From the NCBI RefSeq assembly GCF_000379125.1, contig NZ_KB900626.1:1583748-1647747 (forward strand): a stretch of 64,000 nt of DNA, read 5' to 3'. How positions within the stretch are numbered: position 1 is the stretch's first letter; every line of letters starts with the position of its first letter. Positions 17,438-25,986 of the stretch are shown here, piece by piece. The translations under genes were made by a program, and so were the position numbers. The stretch is from Methylosinus sp. LW4 (GTDB lineage: Bacteria > Pseudomonadota > Alphaproteobacteria > Rhizobiales > Beijerinckiaceae). The notes beneath the pieces are model-generated. The model saw only the letters and a program-made list of their open reading frames with translations. It had not been told where the DNA came from and searched no databases.

Positions 17438-20095
17438 TCAGCCGAGCGCGCGCGTCGCTATATCCGAGACGTCGGCCGAAAGATCGGGCGTCGACAGAAT
17501 GCGACGCAGCGTCGATTCGGCGAGCTTGCGGCGGCGCTCCTCCAGCGATCGCCAGGAGCGCAGCGCCGAGAGCAGCCGCGCGGCGAGCTGCGGATTTTTG
17601 GGATCGAGCTCCAGCACCACGCGCTCGAGCAGCGCATAGCCGGAGCCGTCCAGCGCATGGAAGCGCGTCGGATTGCCATTGGCGAAGGAGCCGACCACGG
17701 CGCGCACGCGGTTTGGATTGGCGAGCGAGAAATCCGCATGCTCCATCAGCCGCGCGATGCGGGCGGTGGTCTCCGCCTCGGGAATGGTCGCTTGCAGCGA
17801 GAACCATTTGTCGAGGACGAGATGGTCCTTTTTGTAGCGCTCATAGAAGGCGGCGAAAGCCTCCTCCCGCGCCGCGCCTGGCACATGCGACAGCGTCGCC
17901 AGCGCCGAGATGCGGTCGGTCATATTGGTCGCCTCGGCGAATTGCCGCTCGGCCAGCGGACCGCCCGAGGCCGGATCGCCGGCGGCGAGAAGATCGAGCG
18001 CGACATTGCGCATGGAGCGCCGCCCGGCGCTGTCGGCGTCCGGCGAGAAGCCCTCCTGCGCGGCGAAGCGGGCGTGCGCCTCGGCGAGCGCCGCGCCCAA
18101 ATGGCGGCCGAGATCGCGCTTCAGGCCGGAGCGCGCCGCGAAGATCACATCGGGGTCGACGTCCTTGCCGATCTCGCGCGCAACGTCGATCTCGGAGGGC
18201 AGAGCCAGCGCCTGCGCGACGAGGCTGGGATCGCCTTCCCCCGCCTCGACGAGCCGCTTCAGCGAGTCGAAAAAGGCGCGATCATCCGACGCCGCGCCGC
18301 CGCGCGCGGCCTCTATGCGCGAGAAGATGGAGCGCAGCGCGAGGCTCTGCGCCGCCTGCCAGCGATTGAAGGAATCGCTGTCATGGGCGAGCAGGCGCTC
18401 GAGGTCTTCCGCCGATTGCGGCGGCGTGAGGCGCACCGGCGCGGAGAAGCCGCGCAGCAGCGACACCACTGGGCGCGACGGCACATTCTCGAACACGATT
18501 CGGCGCGAAGGCGTCGAAAGCTCGACGACGCCGCGGGCGCATTCTTCCGCGCTGGCGCCGCTCTCGCCGGGCGCGGCGGACAGCGTCAGCTCGTCGCCAT
18601 TCTCGCCGATGAGGCCGAGCGCCAGCGGAATGACGAAGGGCTTCTTCTCATTCTGCCCGGGCGTCGGCGGCGTCGATTGCTCTAGGCTGAGCGTCAGCGT
18701 CTTGGCGTTCGCGTCATAGTCGCTCGCCACGGTCACGAGCGGCGTGCCGGCCTGCTCGTACCAGAGCGAGAACTGCGTCAGATCGCGGCCCGAAGCCTCG
18801 GCGAAGCAGGAGAGGAAATTCTCGACCGTCGCCGCCGTCCCGTCGAAACGCTCGAAATAGAGGTCCATGCCGCGACGGAAATCGGCGTCGCCGATCAGCG
18901 TCTTCAGCATGCGGACGATCTCGGCGCCCTTCTCATAGACGGTCGCGGTGTAGAAATTATTGATCTCATGATAGAGGTTCGGCCGCACCGGATGGGCGAG
19001 CGGGCCGGCGTCCTCGGGAAACTGCTGCAGCCGCAAGCCGCGCACATCGGAAATGCGCTTCACCGCGCGCGAGCGCTGATCGGCCGAGAATTCCTGATCG
19101 CGATAGACGGTCAGGCCTTCCTTCAGGCACAGCTGGAACCAGTCGCGGCAGGTGATGCGATTGCCGGTCCAATTGTGGAAATATTCATGGGCGATGACCG
19201 ACTCTATGCCGGCGTAGTCGGAGTCGGTCGCGGTCTCGGGCGAGGCCAGAACATATTTGTCGTTGAATATGTTGAGGCCCTTGTTCTCCATCGCGCCCAT
19301 GTTGAAGTCGGAGACGGCGACGATATTGAAGACGTCGAGATCATATTCGCGGCCGAAGGCCTGCTCGTCCCAGCGCATGGAGCGCACCAGCGAATCCATC
19401 GCATAGGAGGCGAAGGGCTCCTTGCCGCGCTCGACATAGATGGCCAGCGCCACGTCGCGGCCGGAGCCGGTGCGATAGCTCGCCGAAATATGGCCGAGAT
19501 CGCCGCCGACGAGGGCGAAGAGATAGCAGGGCTTCGGGAAAGGATCGCGCCAGACCGCGAAATGCCGCCCGCCGTCGAGATCACCGGAGGCAACCGGATT
19601 GCCGTTGCCGAGGAGGACCGGAGCTTCGCTCTTCTCCGCCTCTATGCGTGTCGTATAGACGCTGAGAACATCCGGCCGATCCAGAAAATAGGTGATGCGG
19701 CGGAAGCCCTCCGCCTCGCATTGCGTGCAATAGGCGGAGCCGGAGCGATAGAGCCCGCTCAATTGCGTGTTGGCGGAAGGGTCGACCTCCGTCTCCAGTT
19801 CCAGCGTGAAGGGCCCCTCGGGCGGGGCGTGCAGCACGAAGGAATCGGGCGTCGCCTCATAGGCCTCGGGCGCGAGCGGCGCGCCGTCCAGAGCCGCGCG
19901 CCGCAAGACCAGCCCGTCGCCATCGAGCGCGAGCGGCGCGCCCGCCCGGCCGGCGGGGTTGCGCCTTATCGCGAGGCGCGCGACGACGCGCGTCTTGCTT
20001 CGATGCAGAGAAATATCGAGATCGACCGCGTCGATCAGAAACGCGGGCGGACGATAATCGGCGAGACGAACGGCCTGGGGGGGTGGGTTGCGCAT
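17438..20095 (-). CDS. pepN: Aminopeptidase N (M1 family)
   Basis: This zinc metallopeptidase removes N-terminal residues from peptides in the cytoplasm. It has 885 residues, the normal length of the bacterial PepN type. The exopeptidase motif GAMENKGLN is near residue 266. The zinc site HEYFHNWTGNR is near 302, with the third ligand Glu in LKEGLTVYRDQEFSAD about twenty residues on. The ATG at 20095 gives the usual MRNPPPQAVRLADYRPP beginning and has GAGGT close upstream; an in-frame extension is not family-like. It is flanked by a Dps gene upstream and a kinase gene downstream on the same strand. Confidence 0.96.
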   Translation of the reverse strand: MRNPPPQAVRLADYRPPAFLIDAVDLDISLHRSKTRVVARLAIRRNPAGRAGAPLALDGDGLVLRRAALDGAPLAPEAYEATPDSFVLHAPPEGPFTLELETEVDPSANTQLSGLYRSGSAYCTQCEAEGFRRITYFLDRPDVLSVYTTRIEAEKSEAPVLLGNGNPVASGDLDGGRHFAVWRDPFPKPCYLFALVGGDLGHISASYRTGSGRDVALAIYVERGKEPFASYAMDSLVRSMRWDEQAFGREYDLDVFNIVAVSDFNMGAMENKGLNIFNDKYVLASPETATDSDYAGIESVIAHEYFHNWTGNRITCRDWFQLCLKEGLTVYRDQEFSADQRSRAVKRISDVRGLRLQQFPEDAGPLAHPVRPNLYHEINNFYTATVYEKGAEIVRMLKTLIGDADFRRGMDLYFERFDGTAATVENFLSCFAEASGRDLTQFSLWYEQAGTPLVTVASDYDANAKTLTLSLEQSTPPTPGQNEKKPFVIPLALGLIGENGDELTLSAAPGESGASAEECARGVVELSTPSRRIVFENVPSRPVVSLLRGFSAPVRLTPPQSAEDLERLLAHDSDSFNRWQAAQSLALRSIFSRIEAARGGAASDDRAFFDSLKRLVEAGEGDPSLVAQALALPSEIDVAREIGKDVDPDVIFAARSGLKRDLGRHLGAALAEAHARFAAQEGFSPDADSAGRRSMRNVALDLLAAGDPASGGPLAERQFAEATNMTDRISALATLSHVPGAAREEAFAAFYERYKKDHLVLDKWFSLQATIPEAETTARIARLMEHADFSLANPNRVRAVVGSFANGNPTRFHALDGSGYALLERVVLELDPKNPQLAARLLSALRSWRSLEERRRKLAESTLRRILSTPDLSADVSDIATRALG

Positions 20096-20173
20096 GGGAC
20101 CTCGATGCCCGTCACACCTACACGCGGCCGCGCGGCTTCGCAACGGAAACGGGACCGCCGCAGCCGATTCACG

Positions 20174-20695
20174 TCACGCATTGCCGCGGCGGCCGGCCTC
20201 GAACAGGAACCATATCCGCCTTTCGGCCTCGTCTATGTAATTCTCCAGCAGGCTCGCCGTGGCGACGTCGCCGCGCTCGTCGCAGATGGAATGCGCCTCG
20301 CGCATGCGCGCCGCCAGCGCGCCATTGTCGTCGCGCAGCTCCGCCAGCATGTCCTGCGGATCGACATAATCGGCGTCATTGTCGAGGATGCGCTGCAGCC
20401 GCGCGATATGGCCGATCGAGCGCAAGCTCGTGCCGCCGACCTTGCGCACGCGCTCGGCGATCTCGTCCGTCGTCGCAAAAATCTGCGCGCCCTGCTCGTC
20501 GAGCAGCAGATGATAGTCGCGGAAGTGCGGGCCGGAGACGTGCCAGTGGAAATTCTTGGTCTTGAGATAAAGGGCGAAAACATCCGCCAGAACCGCGTTC
20601 AGCGCGCCGGTGAGGTCGCGCGTCGCCTCGGGCGAGAAGCCGGTCGGCGTCTCGAGCGCGGCCTTTTGGCGGGAACGAATTTCACGGTTTGTCAT
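20174..20695 (-). CDS. dps: Dps-family ferritin-like DNA-protection protein
   Basis: This 173-residue protein is of the dodecameric Dps type. It oxidises and stores iron using hydrogen peroxide and shields DNA during starvation or oxidative stress. The intersubunit ferroxidase residues are visible: histidine in KTKNFHWHVSGPHFRDYH, and Asp/Glu in LLLDEQGAQIFATTDEIAERV (about residues 45-85). The four-helix-bundle pattern continues to the end. The Lys/Arg-containing N-terminal tail (TNREIRSRQKAA) could contact DNA. No clear OxyR or EcfG site was found in the 115 bases upstream. Confidence 0.95.
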   Translation of the reverse strand: MTNREIRSRQKAALETPTGFSPEATRDLTGALNAVLADVFALYLKTKNFHWHVSGPHFRDYHLLLDEQGAQIFATTDEIAERVRKVGGTSLRSIGHIARLQRILDNDADYVDPQDMLAELRDDNGALAARMREAHSICDERGDVATASLLENYIDEAERRIWFLFEAGRRGNA

Positions 20696-20788
20696 GCGTC
20701 GCTACTCCTCGAGCGGAGGGCTGGATCGCTATGACAAGATATGCCGGCGACTGCGGCTTCCTATGGCCGGGCGCGGATTTTTTGCAGA

Positions 20789-20805
20789 GCGCGGATTTTC
20801 CGCGC
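20789..20805. repeat. Small inverted repeat between phosphatidyltransferase and dps
   Basis: GCGCGGA and TCCGCGC flank a three-base core (20789-20805), a few bases past the stop of the phosphatidyltransferase gene. A related GCGCGGATTTTTTG copy lies at 20771. It may fold at the 3' end of that transcript. There is no U-run on that strand, so it is not a canonical terminator. Confidence 0.4.
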
Positions 20806-20810
20806 GCGCT

Positions 20811-21563
20811 TCAGCCGGCCGAGACGCTGGGAAGCTCGCTCTCGGGCTCGGCCGCAGCCGGCTCGGCCGCGTGGCGGCGCGTCGGCAGGCGGTGGATGGT
20901 CGTCGATTCCTGGTCGTCGTCGCGGTCCATCCGCGACAGATCCTGACGCACCATCAGCACGAAGAGCGCGAAGGCGATAGCCGACATCGTTCCGATCGTC
21001 ACGTCGAGAATGGAGAAGCGCCACAGCCGCGCCTCCACAACCTGCGGGCCGAGCCAGCAGGCGAACAGGCTCCAGGCCGCGACAAGAATGCGGAACTCCG
21101 TCGCGCCCATGCCGCCGTAGGACAGCCGATGCACGCCCGCCGTCGCCACGCGCAGATAGGTGTAGGAGCTCATCAGAAGATAGAGCGACAGCACGAACAG
21201 CGCCGACGGAAGCGTGAAATAGGGCGAGACGCCGAGGCCCACGACGATCAGGCTCTGCGCGATCAGATCGCTCGAATGATCGAGCAGGAAGCCGTAGCGC
21301 GGACGCTCGATCCCGCGATAGCGGGCCAGCGTTCCGTCGAGCGAATCGCCGAACCAGTTCAGGAACAGGCCCGCCACGACCAGTGCGAGGAAGCCGGCCG
21401 ACCAATGGCTGAGCGCGAAGCCCGCCGCCGTCACCGCCGCGCCGACCAGTCCGGCCGCCGTCAGATGATCCGGCGTGGTCCAGGCGGGAAGCCGCGGCGC
21501 CAGCGCCTGCAGCACGCGCCGCTCGCCGATCGCCAAAAGGCTCGTGTTCAATCGGTTCGCCAA
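20811..21563 (-). CDS. CDP-alcohol phosphatidyltransferase family membrane enzyme
   Basis: These enzymes join a CDP-activated lipid or alcohol to a second alcohol in phospholipid synthesis. The 250-residue protein carries the signature with all acidic residues: DSLDGTLARYRG, then GFLLDHSSD (about residues 72-100). This matches DxxDGxxAR...GxxxDxxxD, and hydrophobic helices lie on both sides. The ~25-residue tail after the last helix is polar. Which alcohol is used (glycerol phosphate, inositol phosphate, serine or choline) cannot be read from the motif. It is the gene downstream of a Wza-like lipoprotein on the same strand, at a distance of about 170 bases. Confidence 0.88.
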   Translation of the reverse strand: MANRLNTSLLAIGERRVLQALAPRLPAWTTPDHLTAAGLVGAAVTAAGFALSHWSAGFLALVVAGLFLNWFGDSLDGTLARYRGIERPRYGFLLDHSSDLIAQSLIVVGLGVSPYFTLPSALFVLSLYLLMSSYTYLRVATAGVHRLSYGGMGATEFRILVAAWSLFACWLGPQVVEARLWRFSILDVTIGTMSAIAFALFVLMVRQDLSRMDRDDDQESTTIHRLPTRRHAAEPAAAEPESELPSVSAG

Positions 21564-21735
21564 GAAACCCCCTCGAAAACCAAGCCCGCCCTCGTGACCG
21601 CGAAAATCTCGCCAGAATCACTACTTCTTTCGCACTGCAATATCTACGCCGGTGAGCTTGCCCCGCGCCCGTCCCCTCCGTCAACCGTTATTGCTACCCT
21701 TACGGTAGATTTCTGAGGGGACTATTCCGCCTGCG

Positions 21736-22908
21736 TCACTTCACCGCAGCGCCGACCGCAGCGCCCTGAATCGCCGGCTGCGTCAGCATGGAGACGAGCT
21801 GGAACGCCTTGGCGATCTCCGTCACAGGCGCGTTGGACACATATAATATGTCCTTGTCCCGCATCGCGAACCGACGCGCCGTGAACAGCGCCGCCGGACT
21901 GCGCATGTCGAGATGATAGGCCACCGGAACCTGACGCTGTGAGGCCAGCAGCGGAGAAACGGTCGGATAATCCGCGATCACCGCCGTCTGCTCATAGCGC
22001 AGCACGAACAGCCCGCTCGGATCGGCGCGCTGGTCCGCGAGGCCGCCGGCCTTGCCGATCGCCTCCTCCAGAGTGATTCCCCGCGCGTCGAAGGGCACCA
22101 CGGCGTTGGCCCCGGTCGCGCCGGCGACCGTGAAGGTCTGCGGCGTCCGCTCCACCGTCAGCACATCGCCCGGGCGCACGAATATATTCTCGCGCGGATT
22201 GGCGAGCAGCGCCTGGATCGGCGCGCGCGCGGTGCGGTCGCCGCGCGTCAGGCTGACGAAGGTCTCATGCACCGGCGAACGAAAGCCGCCCGCCTGGGCG
22301 ATGACGTCCATCACGCGGTCGCCGCGCAAGGTCAGCGGCACGCGCGCGCCCTGCGTCACCTCGCCCGTCACCGTCGCCGTATTGCTGATGTTGCGCGACA
22401 CATTGACCAGCGCCTGCGGCTCGATCGCCTTGCCGCGCAGCCGCTCGATGATGACGGCCTCCACCTCCTGCTGGGTGCGGCCGGCGACCTGTATCCGCCC
22501 GGCGTAGGGAACCGTCACCGAGCCGTCGCGCCCGACCGTCTGATCGGGAATCGCCGCCGAGCGCGAGCCCGGACTGGTTCGATCCGTCGCCGGCGAGGAG
22601 AACAGGCCGCCCGCGGCCGCCTCCCAAAGAGTGATCTGCAACGTGTCGCCGACCCCGATCGGCTGCGAGGCCGGCGGACGATAATCGCCGAAGGAGCCGC
22701 GCAGGCCCGGCGCGCCATGCTTGGCCAGCGCCGCCACCACCTGGCCGTCGATCTCGACGAGGGCGAAGGCCGTCTCCGGCTGCGATTCGCTCGGCACGCC
22801 GGCGGTCATCACCGCATCGCCCGACGGGCCGCTGCCCGGAAGCAGGCTGCAGCCCGAGAGCGAAGCAGCCGCAAAAACCCCGAAAATACGAAGCGTCTTC
22901 AAAACCAC
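21736..22908 (-). CDS. Wza-like polysaccharide export lipoprotein
   Basis: Outer-membrane channel proteins of this family export capsule or exopolysaccharide. The protein is about 390 residues. A signal peptide ends in the lipobox LSGC near residue 20. The polysaccharide export domain covers about 75-170 (IGVGDTLQITLWEA; VPYAGRIQVAGRTQQEVE), and SLBB-like repeats follow (VTGEVTQGARVPLTLRG; FTVAGATGANAVVPFDARG). The start is uncertain: GTG 22908 has GGGG at good spacing, TTG 22902 and TTG 22923 are alternatives. No Wzc-type kinase, polymerase or glycosyltransferase gene accompanies it, so its polymer is made elsewhere. Confidence 0.9.
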   Translation of the reverse strand: MVLKTLRIFGVFAAASLSGCSLLPGSGPSGDAVMTAGVPSESQPETAFALVEIDGQVVAALAKHGAPGLRGSFGDYRPPASQPIGVGDTLQITLWEAAAGGLFSSPATDRTSPGSRSAAIPDQTVGRDGSVTVPYAGRIQVAGRTQQEVEAVIIERLRGKAIEPQALVNVSRNISNTATVTGEVTQGARVPLTLRGDRVMDVIAQAGGFRSPVHETFVSLTRGDRTARAPIQALLANPRENIFVRPGDVLTVERTPQTFTVAGATGANAVVPFDARGITLEEAIGKAGGLADQRADPSGLFVLRYEQTAVIADYPTVSPLLASQRQVPVAYHLDMRSPAALFTARRFAMRDKDILYVSNAPVTEIAKAFQLVSMLTQPAIQGAAVGAAVK

Positions 22909-23053
22909 GCCGCCCCCGACCAATGCTCCGAGCCGCTCCCGAAGCTTCGCCGCGCGCCCAAATGACCCTGTCTCTTTGGCGAAGACAAGGCCTTCCGCGC
23001 GACGCGACCCCTTTATCGCCCGGCTGTGACCCGTTCGCTACAGGCCATGGTTA

Positions 23054-23089
23054 ACAAAAAATAGGACGCTCCGGGAGTCGGAGCGTCCT
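23054..23089 (-). terminator. Rho-independent terminator of the FixJ-type gene
   Basis: On the leftward strand an 11-base-pair perfect stem (AGGACGCTCCG at 23063-23073 with CGGAGCGTCCT at 23079-23089, five-base loop) is followed by TATTTTTTG. It begins 49 bases after the stop of the regulator gene. It is the best terminator in the window. Confidence 0.9.
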
Positions 23090-23137
23090 CGAAAGACACA
23101 GAATCGAATGACGCGCGCGACGATAGCGAGCCGCGCG

Positions 23138-23785
23138 TCAGCCCTTGCCGCGCGCCTGCTCGGCGGCGAGCGACATGCGCACCAGCTCGGAAAGGCTGCC
23201 GGCGTTCATTTTCAGCATCACATTGGCGCGGTGGACCTCCACCGTGCGAACGCTGATGCCGAGCTCGCGGCCGATGACCTTGTTCGGCATGCCGTGCAGA
23301 AGGCGCTCGAGCACCTCGCTCTCGCGCGCGGTGAGAGTCTGCAGCCGCGCCTCAATGGTCTGCGTCTCGGCGGCGCGGAACTGCTCCTCGCGCTCATAGG
23401 CGAGCGCCAGACGCACGCAGGCGATCAGCGCCTCATTGTCGAAGGGCTTTTCCAGAAAGTCGAAAGCGCCCTGCTTCATCGCCTGCACGGCGAGCGACAC
23501 ATCGGCATAGGCGGTGATGACGACGACCGGCAAGGACAAGCGCCGCGCCTTCATCGCCTCCAGCAGCTCTATTCCGGTCATCTCCGGCATGCGCGCATCC
23601 GTCACCACGCAGCCGGTGTCGCCCGGCTCCACCGACGCCAGAAGATGGCTGGCGCTCTCATGGGCACGGACCCGAAAGCCGTCCGTGGACAGCAGCAGGC
23701 TGAGAGAATCACGGACGGCGTCGTCGTCGTCGACAATATGGATCGTGGCGTCTCGACTCGTCCTCTCCTGCGGAATGGAGCACAT
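23138..23785 (-). CDS. FixJ-family response regulator (orphan)
   Basis: This is a two-domain transcription regulator. The 215-residue form from ATG 23785 matches the normal FixJ layout. The receiver has the acidic pocket VDDDD at 18-22, the phospho-acceptor Asp63 in VVTDARMPEMTG, Thr in ITAYADV and Lys in FLEKPFDNEAL. The LuxR-type helix-turn-helix follows in the last 65 residues (LTARESEVLERLLHGMPNKVIGRELGISVRTVEVHRANVM). The frame stays open upstream to 24025, but those residues look non-coding. No histidine kinase gene is adjacent, so its partner is unlinked. FixJ relatives respond to oxygen or redox in many Rhizobiales, but this one need not. Confidence 0.92.
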   Translation of the reverse strand: MCSIPQERTSRDATIHIVDDDDAVRDSLSLLLSTDGFRVRAHESASHLLASVEPGDTGCVVTDARMPEMTGIELLEAMKARRLSLPVVVITAYADVSLAVQAMKQGAFDFLEKPFDNEALIACVRLALAYEREEQFRAAETQTIEARLQTLTARESEVLERLLHGMPNKVIGRELGISVRTVEVHRANVMLKMNAGSLSELVRMSLAAEQARGKG

Positions 23786-24153
23786 CCGCCGAGACGTATC
23801 GTCGACGAGCGCGCCCGTCAGCGGCATCTGGACCATGTGCATCGCTCGTCTCGAGAGAAAAAGGCGGCGCATTGACGCGCCGGCGCAGGAAACGCGAAGC
23901 ATCGTTGCGCATCGCGTGGCGGCGGACAGATCATCATCAAGAACCTCGGAATAACCAACCGCGAAAAAGCTCTGTGCTCGACCCATGCGCCGACTTTCGA
24001 TCGGCGTGACCCGCGCTATAATCATTATTCGGGCGCTACAGAGATTGACAAACTGGGGAATGCACGTACTCGGGAAACGCGCAGGTGCGAATCACGAACG
24101 CATGTTCGATCATCATTCATGCCGCGCGGCGCGCCGCGGCTTTTTCGCGCGCC
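23786..24153. other. Divergent intergenic region upstream of the FixJ-type gene
   Basis: These 368 bases separate the regulator from a rightward hypothetical gene. I see a perfect TATAAT at 24017-24022 with a poor -35, and TTGACA (24045-24050) followed after 16 bases by TACTCG; both point rightward. No symmetric FNR/FixK box (TTGAT-N4-ATCAA) is present. The leftward promoter is not evident. Confidence 0.4.
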
Positions 24154-24579
24154 ATGGCGACGACGAGACGCATCTTCCTCGCATGCATGACGGCCGCGAC
24201 TCTGCACGGAGGCCGAGCGCAAGAGATCGCGCGCGCCCAAGAGATCGCGCGCGCCGATGACGACGGGCGCGCGCAATGGCTGCGGCAGATCGCCGAAGCG
24301 CGCGAGCGCTATGACGCTTTCGCGTCGCGCATGGTCGCCGATCTCGACCGCATGGCCGTCAATCGCGCGGAACGCGAGGTGGCGCGGCTCGACGACCCCA
24401 CATTGCGGCCCGGCGACATTGTGGTCACGGCCACGGGCCTGCTGATGTTCAAAGGCTCCAGCAAATTCGTTCCCGACCTCTCCGATTTCGAGCCGATCGG
24501 CGAAGCCCGCGCGCGCCGTTCGGACCATGGCGCGGCGCTGCTCGACATATTGCGCGCCCACGCCCGCGCCGGCCGCTGA
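24154..24579 (+). CDS. Small exported hypothetical protein with an internal duplication
   Basis: This protein of 141 residues has a leader with Arg-Arg followed by a hydrophobic stretch (TRRIFLACMTAATLHG), suggesting export. Next to it is a perfect duplication EIARAQEIARA encoded by two 18-base repeats. The rest is a charged helical region (WLRQIAEARERYDAFASRMVADLDRM) and a short conserved-looking block, LRPGDIVVTATGLLMFKGSS. I recognise no family. It lies about 100 bases upstream of the NifU-like gene on the same strand and divergent from the FixJ-type gene. An upstream in-frame ATG at 24085 would bury the leader, so 24154 is preferred. Confidence 0.7.
   Translation: MATTRRIFLACMTAATLHGGRAQEIARAQEIARADDDGRAQWLRQIAEARERYDAFASRMVADLDRMAVNRAEREVARLDDPTLRPGDIVVTATGLLMFKGSSKFVPDLSDFEPIGEARARRSDHGAALLDILRAHARAGR
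24220..24255. repeat. Perfect 18-base tandem duplication inside a coding region
   Basis: The unit CAAGAGATCGCGCGCGCC occurs at 24220-24237 and again, identically, at 24238-24255. It keeps the reading frame and adds six residues to the hypothetical protein. The absence of any difference suggests a recent slippage event. Confidence 0.85.
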
Positions 24580-24680
24580 AGGCGGATGCGGCAGTTGCTG
24601 CGACGCGGCGGATTTCGTGCTACATAGGCTCCGAAAATATCGCCACGCCGGCCTTGAACCGGACGCCGCGGAGAAGACAA

Positions 24681-25232
24681 ATGTTCATTCAGACCGAATC
24701 CACGCCCAATCCCGCCACGCTGAAATTCCTGCCCGGCCGCCCGGTCCTCGCCGAGGGCGCGCGCGAGTTCCGCACGCCGGAGGCCGCCGCCGCCTCGCCG
24801 CTCGCCGGCGCGCTGCTCTCCATCGCCGGCGTCGAGGCGGTGATGTTCGGCCCCGATTTCGTCTCCGTCACCAAGACCGACGCCGAATGGGCGCATCTGA
24901 AGCCGGCCATTCTCGGCACGATCATGGAGCATTTCAGCTCCGGCCAGCCGATCGTCGTCGACGGCGCCGAGGCCGCGCCGGCCGAATTCTTCGATCCCGC
25001 CGACGCCGAGACGGTCGCGCAGATCAAGGAGCTGATCGTGACGCGCGTGCGTCCGGCCGTCGCCAATGACGGCGGCGACATCACCTTCCGCGGCTTTCGC
25101 GACGGAACCGTCTATGTGGCGATGAAGGGCTCCTGCTCCGGCTGCCCCTCCTCCACCGCCACGCTCAAGAACGGGATAGAAAATATGCTGCGCCATTTCG
25201 TGCCCCAGGTCACGTCCGTGCAGCAGGTTTGA
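24681..25232 (+). CDS. NifU-like/NfuA-type iron-sulfur cluster carrier
   Basis: This 183-residue protein has two parts. The N-terminal Nfu domain is the MFIQTESTPNPATLKFLPG beginning found in mitochondrial NFU1 and its alphaproteobacterial homologues. The C-terminal NifU domain has the cluster-binding CxxC in KGSCSGCPSSTATLK near residue 155. Such proteins bind a [4Fe-4S] cluster between two subunits and hand it to apo-enzymes. The start at 24681 is set by GGAGAAGAC just upstream. It is followed closely by tsaB and rimI on the same strand. One likely client in the window is MiaB, a radical SAM enzyme. Confidence 0.94.
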   Translation: MFIQTESTPNPATLKFLPGRPVLAEGAREFRTPEAAAASPLAGALLSIAGVEAVMFGPDFVSVTKTDAEWAHLKPAILGTIMEHFSSGQPIVVDGAEAAPAEFFDPADAETVAQIKELIVTRVRPAVANDGGDITFRGFRDGTVYVAMKGSCSGCPSSTATLKNGIENMLRHFVPQVTSVQQV

Positions 25233-25278
25233 GAGGCCGCTTTGAAAGCCGCGCGAAACCCGTCATAATCCGCCGGCA

Positions 25279-25986
25279 ATGAGAATCCTCGCCATCGACA
25301 CGGCGCTTCCCGCCGTCTCCGCCTGTGTGCTCGATCTGGGCGCCGCCGATCCGCTCGCCGTCGAGACGGCGCCGATGGAGCGCGGCCACGCCGAGGAATT
25401 GCTGCCGCTCCTCGAGCGCGTCGTCGCGGCGGCAGGCGGCGGCTTCGGCTCCATCGATCGGGTGGCGGTCACGGTCGGGCCGGGCTCTTTTACCGGCATC
25501 CGAATCGGACTCGCGGCCGGCCAGGCCATCGCCCTCGCCGTGAAGGCGCCCATCGTCGGCGTCTCCACGCTGGCGGCGCTGGCGGCGCCTTATGTCCTGC
25601 TGCCCTATGACGGCGTGGTGGCGGCGGCGATCGACGCGCGCCATGGCCAAGTCTATGTGACCGCCTATGGGCCGGACGGCCGCACACTGCTGTCGCCGCG
25701 CCGCGTCGGCGCCCATGAGGCGCTGCGCGCGCTCGGCTCCGGCCCGCTGCGGCTGATCGGCTCCGGCGCGCCGCTGCTGGCCGAGGAAGCCCGCCTCGCC
25801 GGCCTCGAGGCGGAGGTCGCCAGCCGCGCGCCGGCGCCCGATATCGCCTTTGTGGCCCGGCTCGGCCTCGTCGCCGATCCGGCGACCGCGCCGGCGCGCC
25901 CGCTCTATCTGAAGGCCCCGGACGCCAAGCCGCTGGAGCGCTCGCCGCAGGAGCGCGCGCCGCAAGACGCCCCCGCGGGCGCATGA
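25279..25986 (+). CDS. tsaB: tRNA threonylcarbamoyladenosine biosynthesis protein TsaB
   Basis: TsaB partners TsaD and TsaE in making the t6A modification of ANN-decoding tRNAs. The 235-residue protein has the ASKHA beginning MRILAIDTALPAVSACVLD. It also has the family motif VTVGPGSFTGIRIGLAAGQAIALA near residues 62-86 and a degenerate second half without a catalytic site, as expected. The C-terminal Pro/Ala-rich tail is a local extension. Its last bases overlap the start of rimI by four (ATGA), the usual tsaB-rimI coupling. Confidence 0.95.
   Translation: MRILAIDTALPAVSACVLDLGAADPLAVETAPMERGHAEELLPLLERVVAAAGGGFGSIDRVAVTVGPGSFTGIRIGLAAGQAIALAVKAPIVGVSTLAALAAPYVLLPYDGVVAAAIDARHGQVYVTAYGPDGRTLLSPRRVGAHEALRALGSGPLRLIGSGAPLLAEEARLAGLEAEVASRAPAPDIAFVARLGLVADPATAPARPLYLKAPDAKPLERSPQERAPQDAPAGA

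Noticed and set aside
24030..24080. FNR/FixK box near TTGACAAAC upstream of the FixJ-type gene
   Set aside because: The half-site lacks the symmetric ATCAA partner at the correct spacing; it is better read as a -35 element.
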